DNA of 26,111 nucleotides from a virus, in IMG/VR virus record IMGVR_UViG_3300032665_000169, positions 1 through 26,111 of that record. The stretch is one strand, 5' to 3'. A program made the position numbers and the translations under genes. Under the pieces are notes generated by a model. It was given only the letters and a program-made list of their open reading frames with translations. It was not told the DNA's origin and did no database searches. This document shows positions 11,201 through 19,785 of this stretch, in pieces. Positions within the stretch are counted from its first letter, which is position 1; the number at the start of each line of letters is the position of its first letter.

Positions 11201-12088
11201 CTATATCAAAATATTTAGATTAGGACCTAAAAAGTTAAATCTACAGTAGAAACTGTTTGGACGATTTTGTACATTTTGTACATTAAACCAATAAAGCTGA
11301 TTGTGATTTATCCATGTATTAACATTGCTCGGTGCCAAATCAATGCTTTTTTGCAGAGAAATATCCCAAAAGTCCCATACAGCCCCAGTAGGACTAAGTG
11401 TAATAGTTTGCTGACTTTGTAGAGGACTATTAGTAAGACTGATACCAGATGGTTCTGCACTCGCCCAGCTGCGAACACCTGGAATAAAAACATTTTCAAA
11501 TGGTGTTGTTAGTGCCACGTTTACAACAACCTGCTGCATGGGCCCAGTTAACTTAAATGGAAAACAAAATGTTGATGCCTGTGGCAAGTTGTACTGGTAT
11601 GTTGGACTAAACTTGGTGATAATGAACGAGCCCTGTGGCAAATAATTGTATGCATATGTTTGAAAATTATCATTACGTGGGCACACAGGGGGCTGACCGG
11701 GAGGTTTAGGCGGGTAGGGTCCAGGTGCTGGACTCTGTAGAGGTGGATAAGGACCGCACTGAGGAAAATGTGCTGGATTTGGTCCCATAGGTGGTACAGC
11801 AGATCGCTGAGGATAACATGCTTGCGTTTGACACAGTGCATTTTGGCACAATGGATAAAAAGGTGTAGGAAAACAAGACTGCACTGCATCAGGCAAAGGA
11901 AATCCTGTAAAATAACCTTGTGTAGGTGGCTGGCATGGTATACATCCAGAGCAACAAGGTGCACATGGACCGCAGCAAGCACAGCCGCAATTACCAGGAT
12001 AAATGTAATTATTTGGATTTCCTGCGCCACCACATGCAAAGGGCGGCGGCGGAAAACCTGGTGGTATGTTTTGTTTATTAGAGGACAT
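11201..12088 (-). CDS. Cys/Pro-rich protein with beta-type C-terminal domain, probably structural
   Basis: The protein has 295 residues. Residues 1-145 are extremely rich in Pro, Cys and Gly (PPGFPPPPFACGG, CGCACCGPCAPCCSG), with repeated PxxPPxxP segments. Residues 150-295 look like a globular beta domain (FIITKFSPTYQYNLP, FYCRFNFLGPNLNILI). No enzyme motif is visible. Proline-rich spacers with clustered Cys occur in virion decoration or fibre proteins, and the gene abuts the fibre cluster on the opposite strand, so a virion role is likely but inferred. AATAAATA (12093-12100, minus) ends four bases before the ATG and no Shine-Dalgarno is seen. The stop is TAG, with no backup stop nearby. Confidence 0.7.
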   Translation of the reverse strand: MSSNKQNIPPGFPPPPFACGGAGNPNNYIYPGNCGCACCGPCAPCCSGCIPCQPPTQGYFTGFPLPDAVQSCFPTPFYPLCQNALCQTQACYPQRSAVPPMGPNPAHFPQCGPYPPLQSPAPGPYPPKPPGQPPVCPRNDNFQTYAYNYLPQGSFIITKFSPTYQYNLPQASTFCFPFKLTGPMQQVVVNVALTTPFENVFIPGVRSWASAEPSGISLTNSPLQSQQTITLSPTGAVWDFWDISLQKSIDLAPSNVNTWINHNQLYWFNVQNVQNRPNSFYCRFNFLGPNLNILI

Positions 12089-12092
12089 ACTA

Positions 12093-12100
12093 TATTTATT
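12093..12100 (-). promoter_or_regulatory. late-promoter octamer AATAAATA
   Basis: AATAAATA on the minus strand, seven of eight bases like the T4 late consensus, ending four bases before the start codon of the Cys/Pro-rich protein, the same spacing as at the second GIY-YIG gene. The plus strand of this divergent gap has only CTAAATA-type sequence near 12160 for the fibre operon. Confidence 0.4.
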
Positions 12101-12194
12101 TGGGTCTATTTGTCATAACACAAAAAATACAACAGCCCATTGCTTTCTCTATCAACAACTAAATAGCTAACAGCAAAATTGGTGATTATGACTC

Positions 12195-14171
<1,977 letters not shown>

Positions 14172-15083
14172 ATGAGTTTTATAACCGATTTATTAACTGG
14201 CAATATCAATGTAACAGGCAGTGTTATTCCTTCTAATAATGCCGCGGCGCTCGGGTCTTCGACCAATGGATGGTCAAATGTTTTTTTAAATAACGGCAAT
14301 GTTGTATCCATAGCAGCATCTACTATCAATCTTCCAGATTTATATTTTGATCAGGTTCTTGCTTATAGCACAAACGCTACCGACCATTTAGAACCCGGTG
14401 ATTATGGGTTGGTTTTTGGTGTTTCTGCTCCTTATACCGTAATACAATTAACATCTGCAAATTATACAGTGGATATAGGAGATAACGTCAGTGGGATAAA
14501 CATTCCGCCCTTTAGCTCTGTTATCTTTGTAGGCAGTGATCCGTATTATAACGTAATCATAATAGACCAAACTGTTCAAGGTATACTGCCGCCATACGGA
14601 ACTCCTTTATCCTTTGCCAGACCGTCACAACGTGCATCATTGGCTGTATTAGCGAATGCACAAACTGATCTATATCTCAAGGCAGGGGATCAAGGCCAGA
14701 TAACTAGCGATGGCAATTTTCTCAGTGCCAATGACGGTCTTCATGACATAGGTGCTAGACTGTCTAGATTTAGTAATTTGTGGCTAGCGGGCAACATATA
14801 CCTAACAGATCAAACGCTAGGTTATATAGGCACACTTGGCGTTGACCAAGGCAATTTGAATATTGTTGGACCCGGGCTGTCTGTGGGGCAAGCAGGCGCA
14901 GGTGTTCCAGTATCTATAAAACTGTTCGGAATGGTTGATGTTGGCACAACTGGTGGAACATTTTACCCTGAAATAGGATGGAGCGGCACACCTGGTACGG
15001 TAACTGTGTACGCTTTAAGCAGGATGTCTATAACACCTATTTCTACAAATAGCGGCAACACAAGTGTAGGAACATGGGCGTAA
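14172..15083 (+). CDS. tail-fibre-type structural protein
   Basis: The protein has 303 residues and starts immediately after the collagen-like gene's stop, so translation is probably coupled. Segments NVTGSVIPSNNAAALGSS, GWSNVFLNNGNV and RLSRFSNLWLAGNIYL are the short beta-repeat phrases found in T4-like and cyanophage fibre proteins (coordinates-of-feature style repeats building beta-helices). A glycine-rich C-terminal part (GTTGGTFYPEIGWSGTPGT) may form the tip. No enzymatic motif is present. A role as a fibre or fibre partner is likely from repeats and position. Confidence 0.75.
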   Translation: MSFITDLLTGNINVTGSVIPSNNAAALGSSTNGWSNVFLNNGNVVSIAASTINLPDLYFDQVLAYSTNATDHLEPGDYGLVFGVSAPYTVIQLTSANYTVDIGDNVSGINIPPFSSVIFVGSDPYYNVIIIDQTVQGILPPYGTPLSFARPSQRASLAVLANAQTDLYLKAGDQGQITSDGNFLSANDGLHDIGARLSRFSNLWLAGNIYLTDQTLGYIGTLGVDQGNLNIVGPGLSVGQAGAGVPVSIKLFGMVDVGTTGGTFYPEIGWSGTPGTVTVYALSRMSITPISTNSGNTSVGTWA

Positions 15084-15121
15084 ATGTTAACTAAATATTG
15101 CATTAAATTTGGAAAAATCAT

Positions 15122-16075
15122 ATGACTGTAGGCAGCAACGTAAACCCAAATTTTCCTATACCAGGTGTTGATCAAAGCAGTCGCGGGTTTCGCGATAACT
15201 TTGCTATCATCAAAACCGAAATAGAAAATTTACAAAGTAAAAATATTCAAATGGCAGGTTCGCTTATAAGCGAACCTGTACAAATAGGAAATGGTACAAA
15301 TGATATAATCATCCCGGTTGCTGTGAGTTTGGCAAACATACAAGCAGCAGGGTCAAATTTGTCTGTTCAATATAACTTTAACAATGTTATTTCTGGAAGT
15401 CAGATTTACTACAACAATGGAAGTGTTGGTATTGGTACAAATCTTCCTCTTGCAACGCTTGATGTTGTAGGAAATTTACAGATATCAAGTGCAACAGAAA
15501 ATACATTTGCTAGAATTGGCAACTTAACGGTTAATAGTTCATCTACTACAACTGCATTTGCTACCAATTTAGCAAATGCTATAACTATTACTAATTCAAC
15601 ACAAACAGTAGGGATTGGATCTGTAGCTACCGCTCAATTAGAAATCTGGTCTAATACAAATGATGTCACTAGATTCCATGCTGCGGTTGATAACACAGAC
15701 AACACAATAAGATTTACAACCAGCACCTTAAATTCAACATTAGGATTGGCCTTTGAACAAACAAATACCAACAGAGTTGGTGGTATTCGCATGGATCAAA
15801 ACGGTAACGTCAGTATCCATACAGGCGAAGACATGTTTTCTAATCTATCAAACAGTTCGCGAGTTATAAATATCCTACCAAATCACAATGTAGGCATAGG
15901 ATCAACTAGCCCTAAAAATACATTAGACGTGGCAGGTAATGCATCAATCAGCGGAACGCTTGCAATTGGCACTATTCCAACAATAACGGGCTCTAGATCA
16001 AGCGGAGCAGCTTTAGCGAATTTACTAACTGCAATGGTAAGTATGGGACTTATAATTGACGATTCAACTGCGTAA
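15122..16075 (+). CDS. virion fibre/appendage protein with head-fibre-like C-terminal module
   Basis: The protein has 317 residues. Its start MTVGSNVNPNFPIPGVDQSS with RGFRDNFAIIKTEIENLQSK is a phrase common at the N-terminus of T4-like phage structural proteins of marine phages. The body has beta-repeat phrases (VGIGTNLPLATLDVVGN; VGIGSTSPKNTLDVAGN). The C-terminus TGSRSSGAALANLLTAMVSMGLIIDDSTA is shared with the next gene and resembles the C-terminal module of phage head-fibre proteins. CTAAATA lies upstream near 15091-15099 as a possible late promoter. A structural role is confident; the exact location on the virion is not. Confidence 0.75.
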   Translation: MTVGSNVNPNFPIPGVDQSSRGFRDNFAIIKTEIENLQSKNIQMAGSLISEPVQIGNGTNDIIIPVAVSLANIQAAGSNLSVQYNFNNVISGSQIYYNNGSVGIGTNLPLATLDVVGNLQISSATENTFARIGNLTVNSSSTTTAFATNLANAITITNSTQTVGIGSVATAQLEIWSNTNDVTRFHAAVDNTDNTIRFTTSTLNSTLGLAFEQTNTNRVGGIRMDQNGNVSIHTGEDMFSNLSNSSRVINILPNHNVGIGSTSPKNTLDVAGNASISGTLAIGTIPTITGSRSSGAALANLLTAMVSMGLIIDDSTA

Positions 16076-16086
16076 AAGGGCATATT

Positions 16087-16530
16087 ATGGCTGACACTCC
16101 ACAAATTTTTGGACAACAATTACCTCCTGCAAATATTGACACTAACCTGTTAACAGTCTCTGCAAATGATCAGGCCATGGTTAATATATTTGTTGCCAAT
16201 CAAAGTCCTAATTTTGATTATTTCAATATTGCCGTGATACCTTTTGACCAAAGTGAGCAAGCTTCAAATTTTGTAGCCTACCAAACACCTCTTATTGGGG
16301 GAGGTATACTTAGTTTGGCTCAAATATATTTGAATTCTAGCGATAGAATAATGGTTAGTACCACAAACGGCTATTGTTCATTTACAGCAACAGGCGTACT
16401 GTATTCACCGCCTGGTTCTACACCATACGTACCAATAGTATCTGGGTCTATTGGTGCAAATACAGCACTAGCCAGTCTAGTAAATGCCCTAGCAGACTTA
16501 GGTCTAATTATTAATGATACCTCTGCATAA
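16087..16530 (+). CDS. small virion protein with the shared C-terminal module
   Basis: The protein has 147 residues and starts 12 bases after the previous gene. Residues 1-115 (FGQQLPPANIDTNLLTVSAN... SFTATGVLY) align by eye with the next gene product, so the two are paralogues. Residues 118-147 (VSGSIGANTALASLVNALADLGLIINDTSA) match the C-terminal module of the preceding gene. The combination suggests recombined building blocks of a virion appendage. No catalytic motif. Confidence 0.75.
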   Translation: MADTPQIFGQQLPPANIDTNLLTVSANDQAMVNIFVANQSPNFDYFNIAVIPFDQSEQASNFVAYQTPLIGGGILSLAQIYLNSSDRIMVSTTNGYCSFTATGVLYSPPGSTPYVPIVSGSIGANTALASLVNALADLGLIINDTSA

Positions 16531-16542
16531 TGGAATAAAATA

Positions 16543-16869
16543 ATGTCATATAGTTCAAAAATTCTAGGGCAAGCTAAGCCAGCTGCTTTACAAAATCAAA
16601 CTCTTTTTTCTGTTTCATCATCTAATTCTGTTGAGTGTACTATTTTTATTAATAATCAAGGACCAATTTATGACGGATATAGCATAGCTTTAATTCAAGC
16701 TAATGGAACACAAACTCCGGCTTCTCAATTGGCTCTGAATACGCAACTAGCTGGTGGTACAACTGTTGCATTTAGTGGAATTTATCTAGGATCCGACTGT
16801 TCAGTTGTTGTATCAAGTTCATTAGGTTTTTGTGCCTTTACAGCTACAGGGTTAGATTTTTCATCATAA
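16543..16869 (+). CDS. small virion protein, paralogue of the preceding gene without the C-terminal module
   Basis: The protein has 108 residues. ILGQAKPAALQNQTLFSVSS, ECTIFINNQGPIYDGYSIAL and VVVSSSLGFCAFTATGLDF line up with IFGQQLPPANIDTNLLTV, VNIFVANQSPNFDYFNIAV and SFTATGV of the 147-residue neighbour. It ends where that protein's shared C-terminal module begins. It looks like a duplicated beta-sandwich-type subunit; role inferred as structural. Confidence 0.72.
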   Translation: MSYSSKILGQAKPAALQNQTLFSVSSSNSVECTIFINNQGPIYDGYSIALIQANGTQTPASQLALNTQLAGGTTVAFSGIYLGSDCSVVVSSSLGFCAFTATGLDFSS

Positions 16870-16910
16870 ATCACATGTTATTTTACAAACTAGTGTAAAT
16901 ATTATTAGAA

Positions 16911-17162
16911 ATGGGGCAAGTAATAGCATTTCCTCGGTCTAAAAAGAAAAAACCTAGTACAAAGGTTTAAGATTTTTTTGTCAAACGTTTACCAGATCAC
17001 GAACAGGCAAATTGTACAAAAACTTTTAATTTTACCTGTGCAACATGCAGCAACCTCACTCAATTTTATTTTAAGGGTGTAATATTTAGAGAAGTTGAAT
17101 TTTATTGTTCTTCATGCGGAGTGGGCTACAAAATAGACAATCCGTTGTTTTCATCTAAATAA
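16911..17162 (+). pseudogene. zinc-ribbon protein interrupted by an in-frame TAA
   Basis: ATG at 16911 opens MGQVIAFPRSKKKKPSTKV and then meets TAA (16968-16970). The same frame continues for 63 codons, DFFVKRLPDHEQANC..., with two Cys pairs (CATC and CSSC) spaced as in a zinc ribbon, to TAA at 17160-17162. No alternative start exists in the second part before its Cys motifs. The most economical reading is one 83-residue zinc-ribbon protein with CAA changed to TAA. The CTA suppressor would not read TAA, so it is either broken, an assembly error or a case of unusual translation. TGTAAATA lies upstream (16893-16900). Confidence 0.55.
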
Positions 17163-17176
17163 GCGAGTAGACCAAA

Positions 17177-17443
17177 ATGAGTTTTACAAATAGCGATCAC
17201 CCTTTTTCAATACCATTAGAAGATCTAAGCCAGGAAGAATTAGATAAGAGGTTCAATGACCTAATGGGCAGATTCAACATAGCTCGTCGCATGCAAATGG
17301 ACCCTAACGTATTGCATCAAATAGATTTATTATTAATATCAATTGAAAACGAGCGAGAACGCAGAACAAGACTTGACGATAAACCTAATGGCGTAATACT
17401 AGATACAGATCCTATCGAGATTCCAAAATTTAAAGGTTTTTAA
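17177..17443 (+). CDS. small hypothetical protein
   Basis: The protein has 88 residues. Strongly helical and charged: LEDLSQEELDKRFNDLMGRF and a second helix MDPNVLHQIDLLLISIENER, suggesting a helical hairpin or coiled coil, then an extended tail ending IPKFKGF. It lies 14 bases after the zinc-ribbon frame and two bases before the next gene, hence part of one operon. No family is recognised; composition and spacing support a real gene. Confidence 0.72.
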   Translation: MSFTNSDHPFSIPLEDLSQEELDKRFNDLMGRFNIARRMQMDPNVLHQIDLLLISIENERERRTRLDDKPNGVILDTDPIEIPKFKGF

Positions 17444-17445
17444 TA

Positions 17446-18141
17446 ATGATGACAAATATGGAAACTATTTTGCGCCACAGGTTTAGACTGCATCGTCTGA
17501 TCAGTGATAGATTGCTGGCAAGTGATTGTGAAATTGAATGCCAAATCACTGTTTTGCCTGGCTTTGATTCACAGGAAATACACACACGTTTTGCAGCAAT
17601 GAAACTGTGGTTAGAAGATTTTGTTGATAATAGTATCGCTTATAATCCTGATAGCGAAATTGATATCAATTGGATCAGCAGCCTATATAATACTGCAATT
17701 ATGACTCCAGGCGAGCCCATGGATCACATTCTTGCTGCGTTAATTCATGCTAAACTTAATGCTATTGGTGTAGGTGTAGTTGAAATATCTCGGACACATT
17801 TTTTATGTGATACCAGCCATGGTTTTTCAAATGCCATATCAGGCTCTACTGCTGAATGGTTGCCGGTTATGAGTGAATGGATAGGTGAACGGCACTTCCA
17901 CAAACTGCCATGGTGGCACCGCGGAGACGCTACTACAATTGATCTACAACCAAGAGAAGGCGACGACCTTGACAATATACCCGATTTAGGCGGATTGTTA
18001 GTAGATATGGTAAGGCTGGATGATCATCCAGACGATGACACAAACACTGATTCTAAAAGCAATAGCAGCGAAGCTAAAAATGCTGAAATCATTAAACTGA
18101 GAACCAAACCGAAACTTGTTGTTTCAAACGAAGATGATTGA
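17446..18141 (+). CDS. hypothetical protein
   Basis: The protein has 231 residues. An N-terminal ETILRHRFRLHRLISDRL is followed by a mixed alpha/beta body containing many Trp and His residues (PWWHRGDATTIDL), then an acidic, Ser-rich linker (HPDDDTNTDSKSNSSEAK) and a short basic tail. It resembles phage proteins with a folded core and a flexible, interaction-type tail; I cannot name a family. It overlaps the start of the DnaE-like gene by eight bases, indicating coupled translation. The stop is TGA. Confidence 0.72.
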   Translation: MMTNMETILRHRFRLHRLISDRLLASDCEIECQITVLPGFDSQEIHTRFAAMKLWLEDFVDNSIAYNPDSEIDINWISSLYNTAIMTPGEPMDHILAALIHAKLNAIGVGVVEISRTHFLCDTSHGFSNAISGSTAEWLPVMSEWIGERHFHKLPWWHRGDATTIDLQPREGDDLDNIPDLGGLLVDMVRLDDHPDDDTNTDSKSNSSEAKNAEIIKLRTKPKLVVSNEDD

Positions 18142-18655
18142 ACTTGATAATCGAAAAATATTTCCTGATGGCACTGTTGTTTGCAACCAACATGCATTGA
18201 AAGAACTGCTTTACGCAGATCAGTCACTTGACAATATTTTTTGTTCAGATGAAGCTGATTCAACTGAATGGCAATCTGCTATTAGAGAATGTGATGTATT
18301 AATTCAGGGCCCGCAATATGTAAATGGTCCTCAATATGAAGGTATAAACTGGTATCACTATTGGAACACACCTGAGCCATATGCCTCTATTAATGTAATT
18401 GAGTGGTGTCGATTACGCTGTAAAACACCAACTGAAGTTCAAAGAACCGATCTAGAGCTTGACTTAATTACAAAAAGAGGCATGATACCTCTTATTCGAC
18501 ATTTGATTTACTGTGTCGATATTTGGCGGCAAAATAACATTGTATGGGGTGTAGGTAGAGGAAGCAGTGTATGTTCTTTTGTATTATTTTTAGTAGGTAT
18601 CAATAGAATTAATCCAATAGAACATAACCTAGACATTAGAGAATGGCTCAAATAA
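18134..18655 (+). CDS. miniature DnaE-like protein (DNA polymerase III alpha fragment-type)
   Basis: The protein has about 173 residues from the ATG that overlaps the preceding stop (an ATG six codons earlier is possible). The C-terminal VWGVGRGSSVCSFVLFLVGI followed by NPIEHNLDIREWL strongly resembles the GRGS segment of bacterial DnaE (GRGSxxGSLVxYxLGIxxxxP). The large catalytic palm with its Asp residues is absent, so it is unlikely to polymerise. It may be a regulatory or clamp-interacting relic kept by the phage. It stands beside the co-chaperonin and clamp-loader genes. The similarity is visible; the role is unknown. Confidence 0.6.
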   Translation: MIELDNRKIFPDGTVVCNQHALKELLYADQSLDNIFCSDEADSTEWQSAIRECDVLIQGPQYVNGPQYEGINWYHYWNTPEPYASINVIEWCRLRCKTPTEVQRTDLELDLITKRGMIPLIRHLIYCVDIWRQNNIVWGVGRGSSVCSFVLFLVGINRINPIEHNLDIREWLK

Positions 18656-18690
18656 CTGTTAAATACATAAAATAAGGTTAGGAGGACCAA

Positions 18691-19092
18691 ATGGCTAATA
18701 AAGTATACACTACTATTCGAGGTAGAAAGATTGATATGGGAGCACTAGCTGCTGCTAATGCTGAAAAAATTGCAGTAGGCAATGCCAAGATGAACGCAAG
18801 AGGGGATTTGCTGGCAAAGAATGGCGTCGTTTTGAGAACACAAGAACAGGTAGAAGCCGAATGGCGCAAAAATCAACAACAACAAAATGATTTAATCGGT
18901 ATAAGCCCAGATATACGAGCTCCATTCCAATCTGATAAGTTTCAAATGAAACCATTGCAAGCTGATCACAATTTTGAACCAAATACTTCATCTATACCAT
19001 TAGAAGACACTGCGCAAGCAGAAGCAGACAATAATGCTGCACAAATTAAAAAAATTGTACAACAGCGTAGAAAAATTGTAGACACAGAATAA
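18691..19092 (+). CDS. hypothetical protein, probably structural or scaffold-like
   Basis: The protein has 133 residues with an excellent ribosome binding site (AGGAGG) and a TTAAATAC late-promoter-like sequence upstream. It starts MANKVYTTIRGRKIDMGAL and is dominated by Ala, Gln, Asn and Lys, with helical segments (QAEADNNAAQIKKIVQQRR). It resembles small T4-like phage proteins of unknown function. No motif allows a functional call. Confidence 0.68.
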   Translation: MANKVYTTIRGRKIDMGALAAANAEKIAVGNAKMNARGDLLAKNGVVLRTQEQVEAEWRKNQQQQNDLIGISPDIRAPFQSDKFQMKPLQADHNFEPNTSSIPLEDTAQAEADNNAAQIKKIVQQRRKIVDTE

Positions 19093-19103
19093 CGTAGGAC
19101 AGC

Positions 19104-19439
19104 ATGAGCGATTTTGATTATGAGTTGACAGCAGGTCAAACAGTAAACCCTTTGCCTGATGTAATTTTAGTAACTAATATGGAACACGGTGAACGTGTTC
19201 TTGCATCAGGTCTAATAATTCCAGATGACAATGGCAAAAATAGCGGTATCAAACCTAGATGGGCCACGGTATGGCGTGTTGGGTCTGCTGTGGATGATGT
19301 TAAACCAGGAGATAAAATACTTGTAGCCCATGGTCGATGGACCCGCGGTGTGAAAGTCAAGGAAAGCGACGGCAGTTTCAGTGTTGTGAGACGTGTTGAC
19401 CCTAAAGATATTTTGCTTGTAAACGACAGTCACAGTTGA
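19104..19439 (+). CDS. GroES-like co-chaperonin (gp31-type)
   Basis: The protein has 111 residues. PLPDVILVTNMEHGERVLASG opens like GroES, with LASGLIIPDD, WATVWRVGSAVDDVKPGDKIL and DPKDILLV matching successive strands of the Cpn10 barrel; the stretch around residues 24-45 corresponds to the mobile loop that contacts GroEL. T4 gp31 replaces host GroES to fold the major capsid protein, so the same role is likely. The gene lies 12 bases after the previous one and about 50 before the clamp-loader N-terminus. Confidence 0.82.
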   Translation: MSDFDYELTAGQTVNPLPDVILVTNMEHGERVLASGLIIPDDNGKNSGIKPRWATVWRVGSAVDDVKPGDKILVAHGRWTRGVKVKESDGSFSVVRRVDPKDILLVNDSHS

Positions 19440-19488
19440 CGCACCGCGTTTCTCTAACACATATTATATCAAATGGAGAAACAAAAGT

Positions 19489-19731
19489 ATGAGTGTTAAA
19501 GATTTGTGGGTTGAACGTTATCGTCCAACTAAATTGGAAGATTATGTATGGAGTGACGATGCGCAAAAAACACAGGTAATGAGTTGGGTACATGATAAGG
19601 CTATTCCAAATCTCTTGCTATCGGGCTCTGCCGGAGTTGGTAAATGTCTAGGCCCGGATGAAAAGATTACAATACGATTAGATAAATCTAAATTATCACC
19701 GGAACAACATCGTATACTTGGTATAGAATAA
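19489..19731 (+). CDS. clamp loader large subunit (gp44-like), N-extein plus 28-residue N-intein
   Basis: The protein has 80 residues. Residues 1-52 are the start of a gp44/RFC-type AAA+ clamp loader: WVERYRPTKLEDYV is the RFC box and LLLSGSAGVGK is Walker A, cut directly after its Lys. Residue 53 is Cys and the remaining 28 residues (CLGPDEKITIRLD...) are intein block A, ending at TAA. The missing Thr of GKT is the first C-extein residue in the fragment at 21669. Protein trans-splicing would rebuild a loader of about 311 residues (T4 gp44 has 319). GGAGA precedes the ATG; TTGACG...CATATT upstream (19436-19465) is a possible promoter. The N-intein is far shorter than in classical split inteins. 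Confidence 0.9.
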   Translation: MSVKDLWVERYRPTKLEDYVWSDDAQKTQVMSWVHDKAIPNLLLSGSAGVGKCLGPDEKITIRLDKSKLSPEQHRILGIE

Positions 19732-19735
19732 TATT

Positions 19736-19785
19736 GTATTTGCTCCATTGTGAGATAAATAATTTCACAATGGAGCAAATACGAT
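19736..19785 (+). promoter_or_regulatory. 18-bp hairpin masking the endonuclease ribosome binding site, late promoter in its loop
   Basis: GTATTTGCTCCATTGTGA (19736-19753) and its exact complement (19765-19782) form an 18-bp stem with an 11-base loop. The loop contains GATAAATA (19754-19761), one base from the T4 late consensus. GGAG (19772-19775), ten bases before the ATG at 19786, is inside the right arm. Through-transcripts would hide it; transcripts begun at the loop promoter would start within the right arm and expose it. Confidence 0.75.

Noticed and set aside
16968-16970. Reassignment of TAA as sense
   Set aside because: Most genes in the window end in TAA, so the single TAA inside the zinc-ribbon frame is better seen as a lesion or error.
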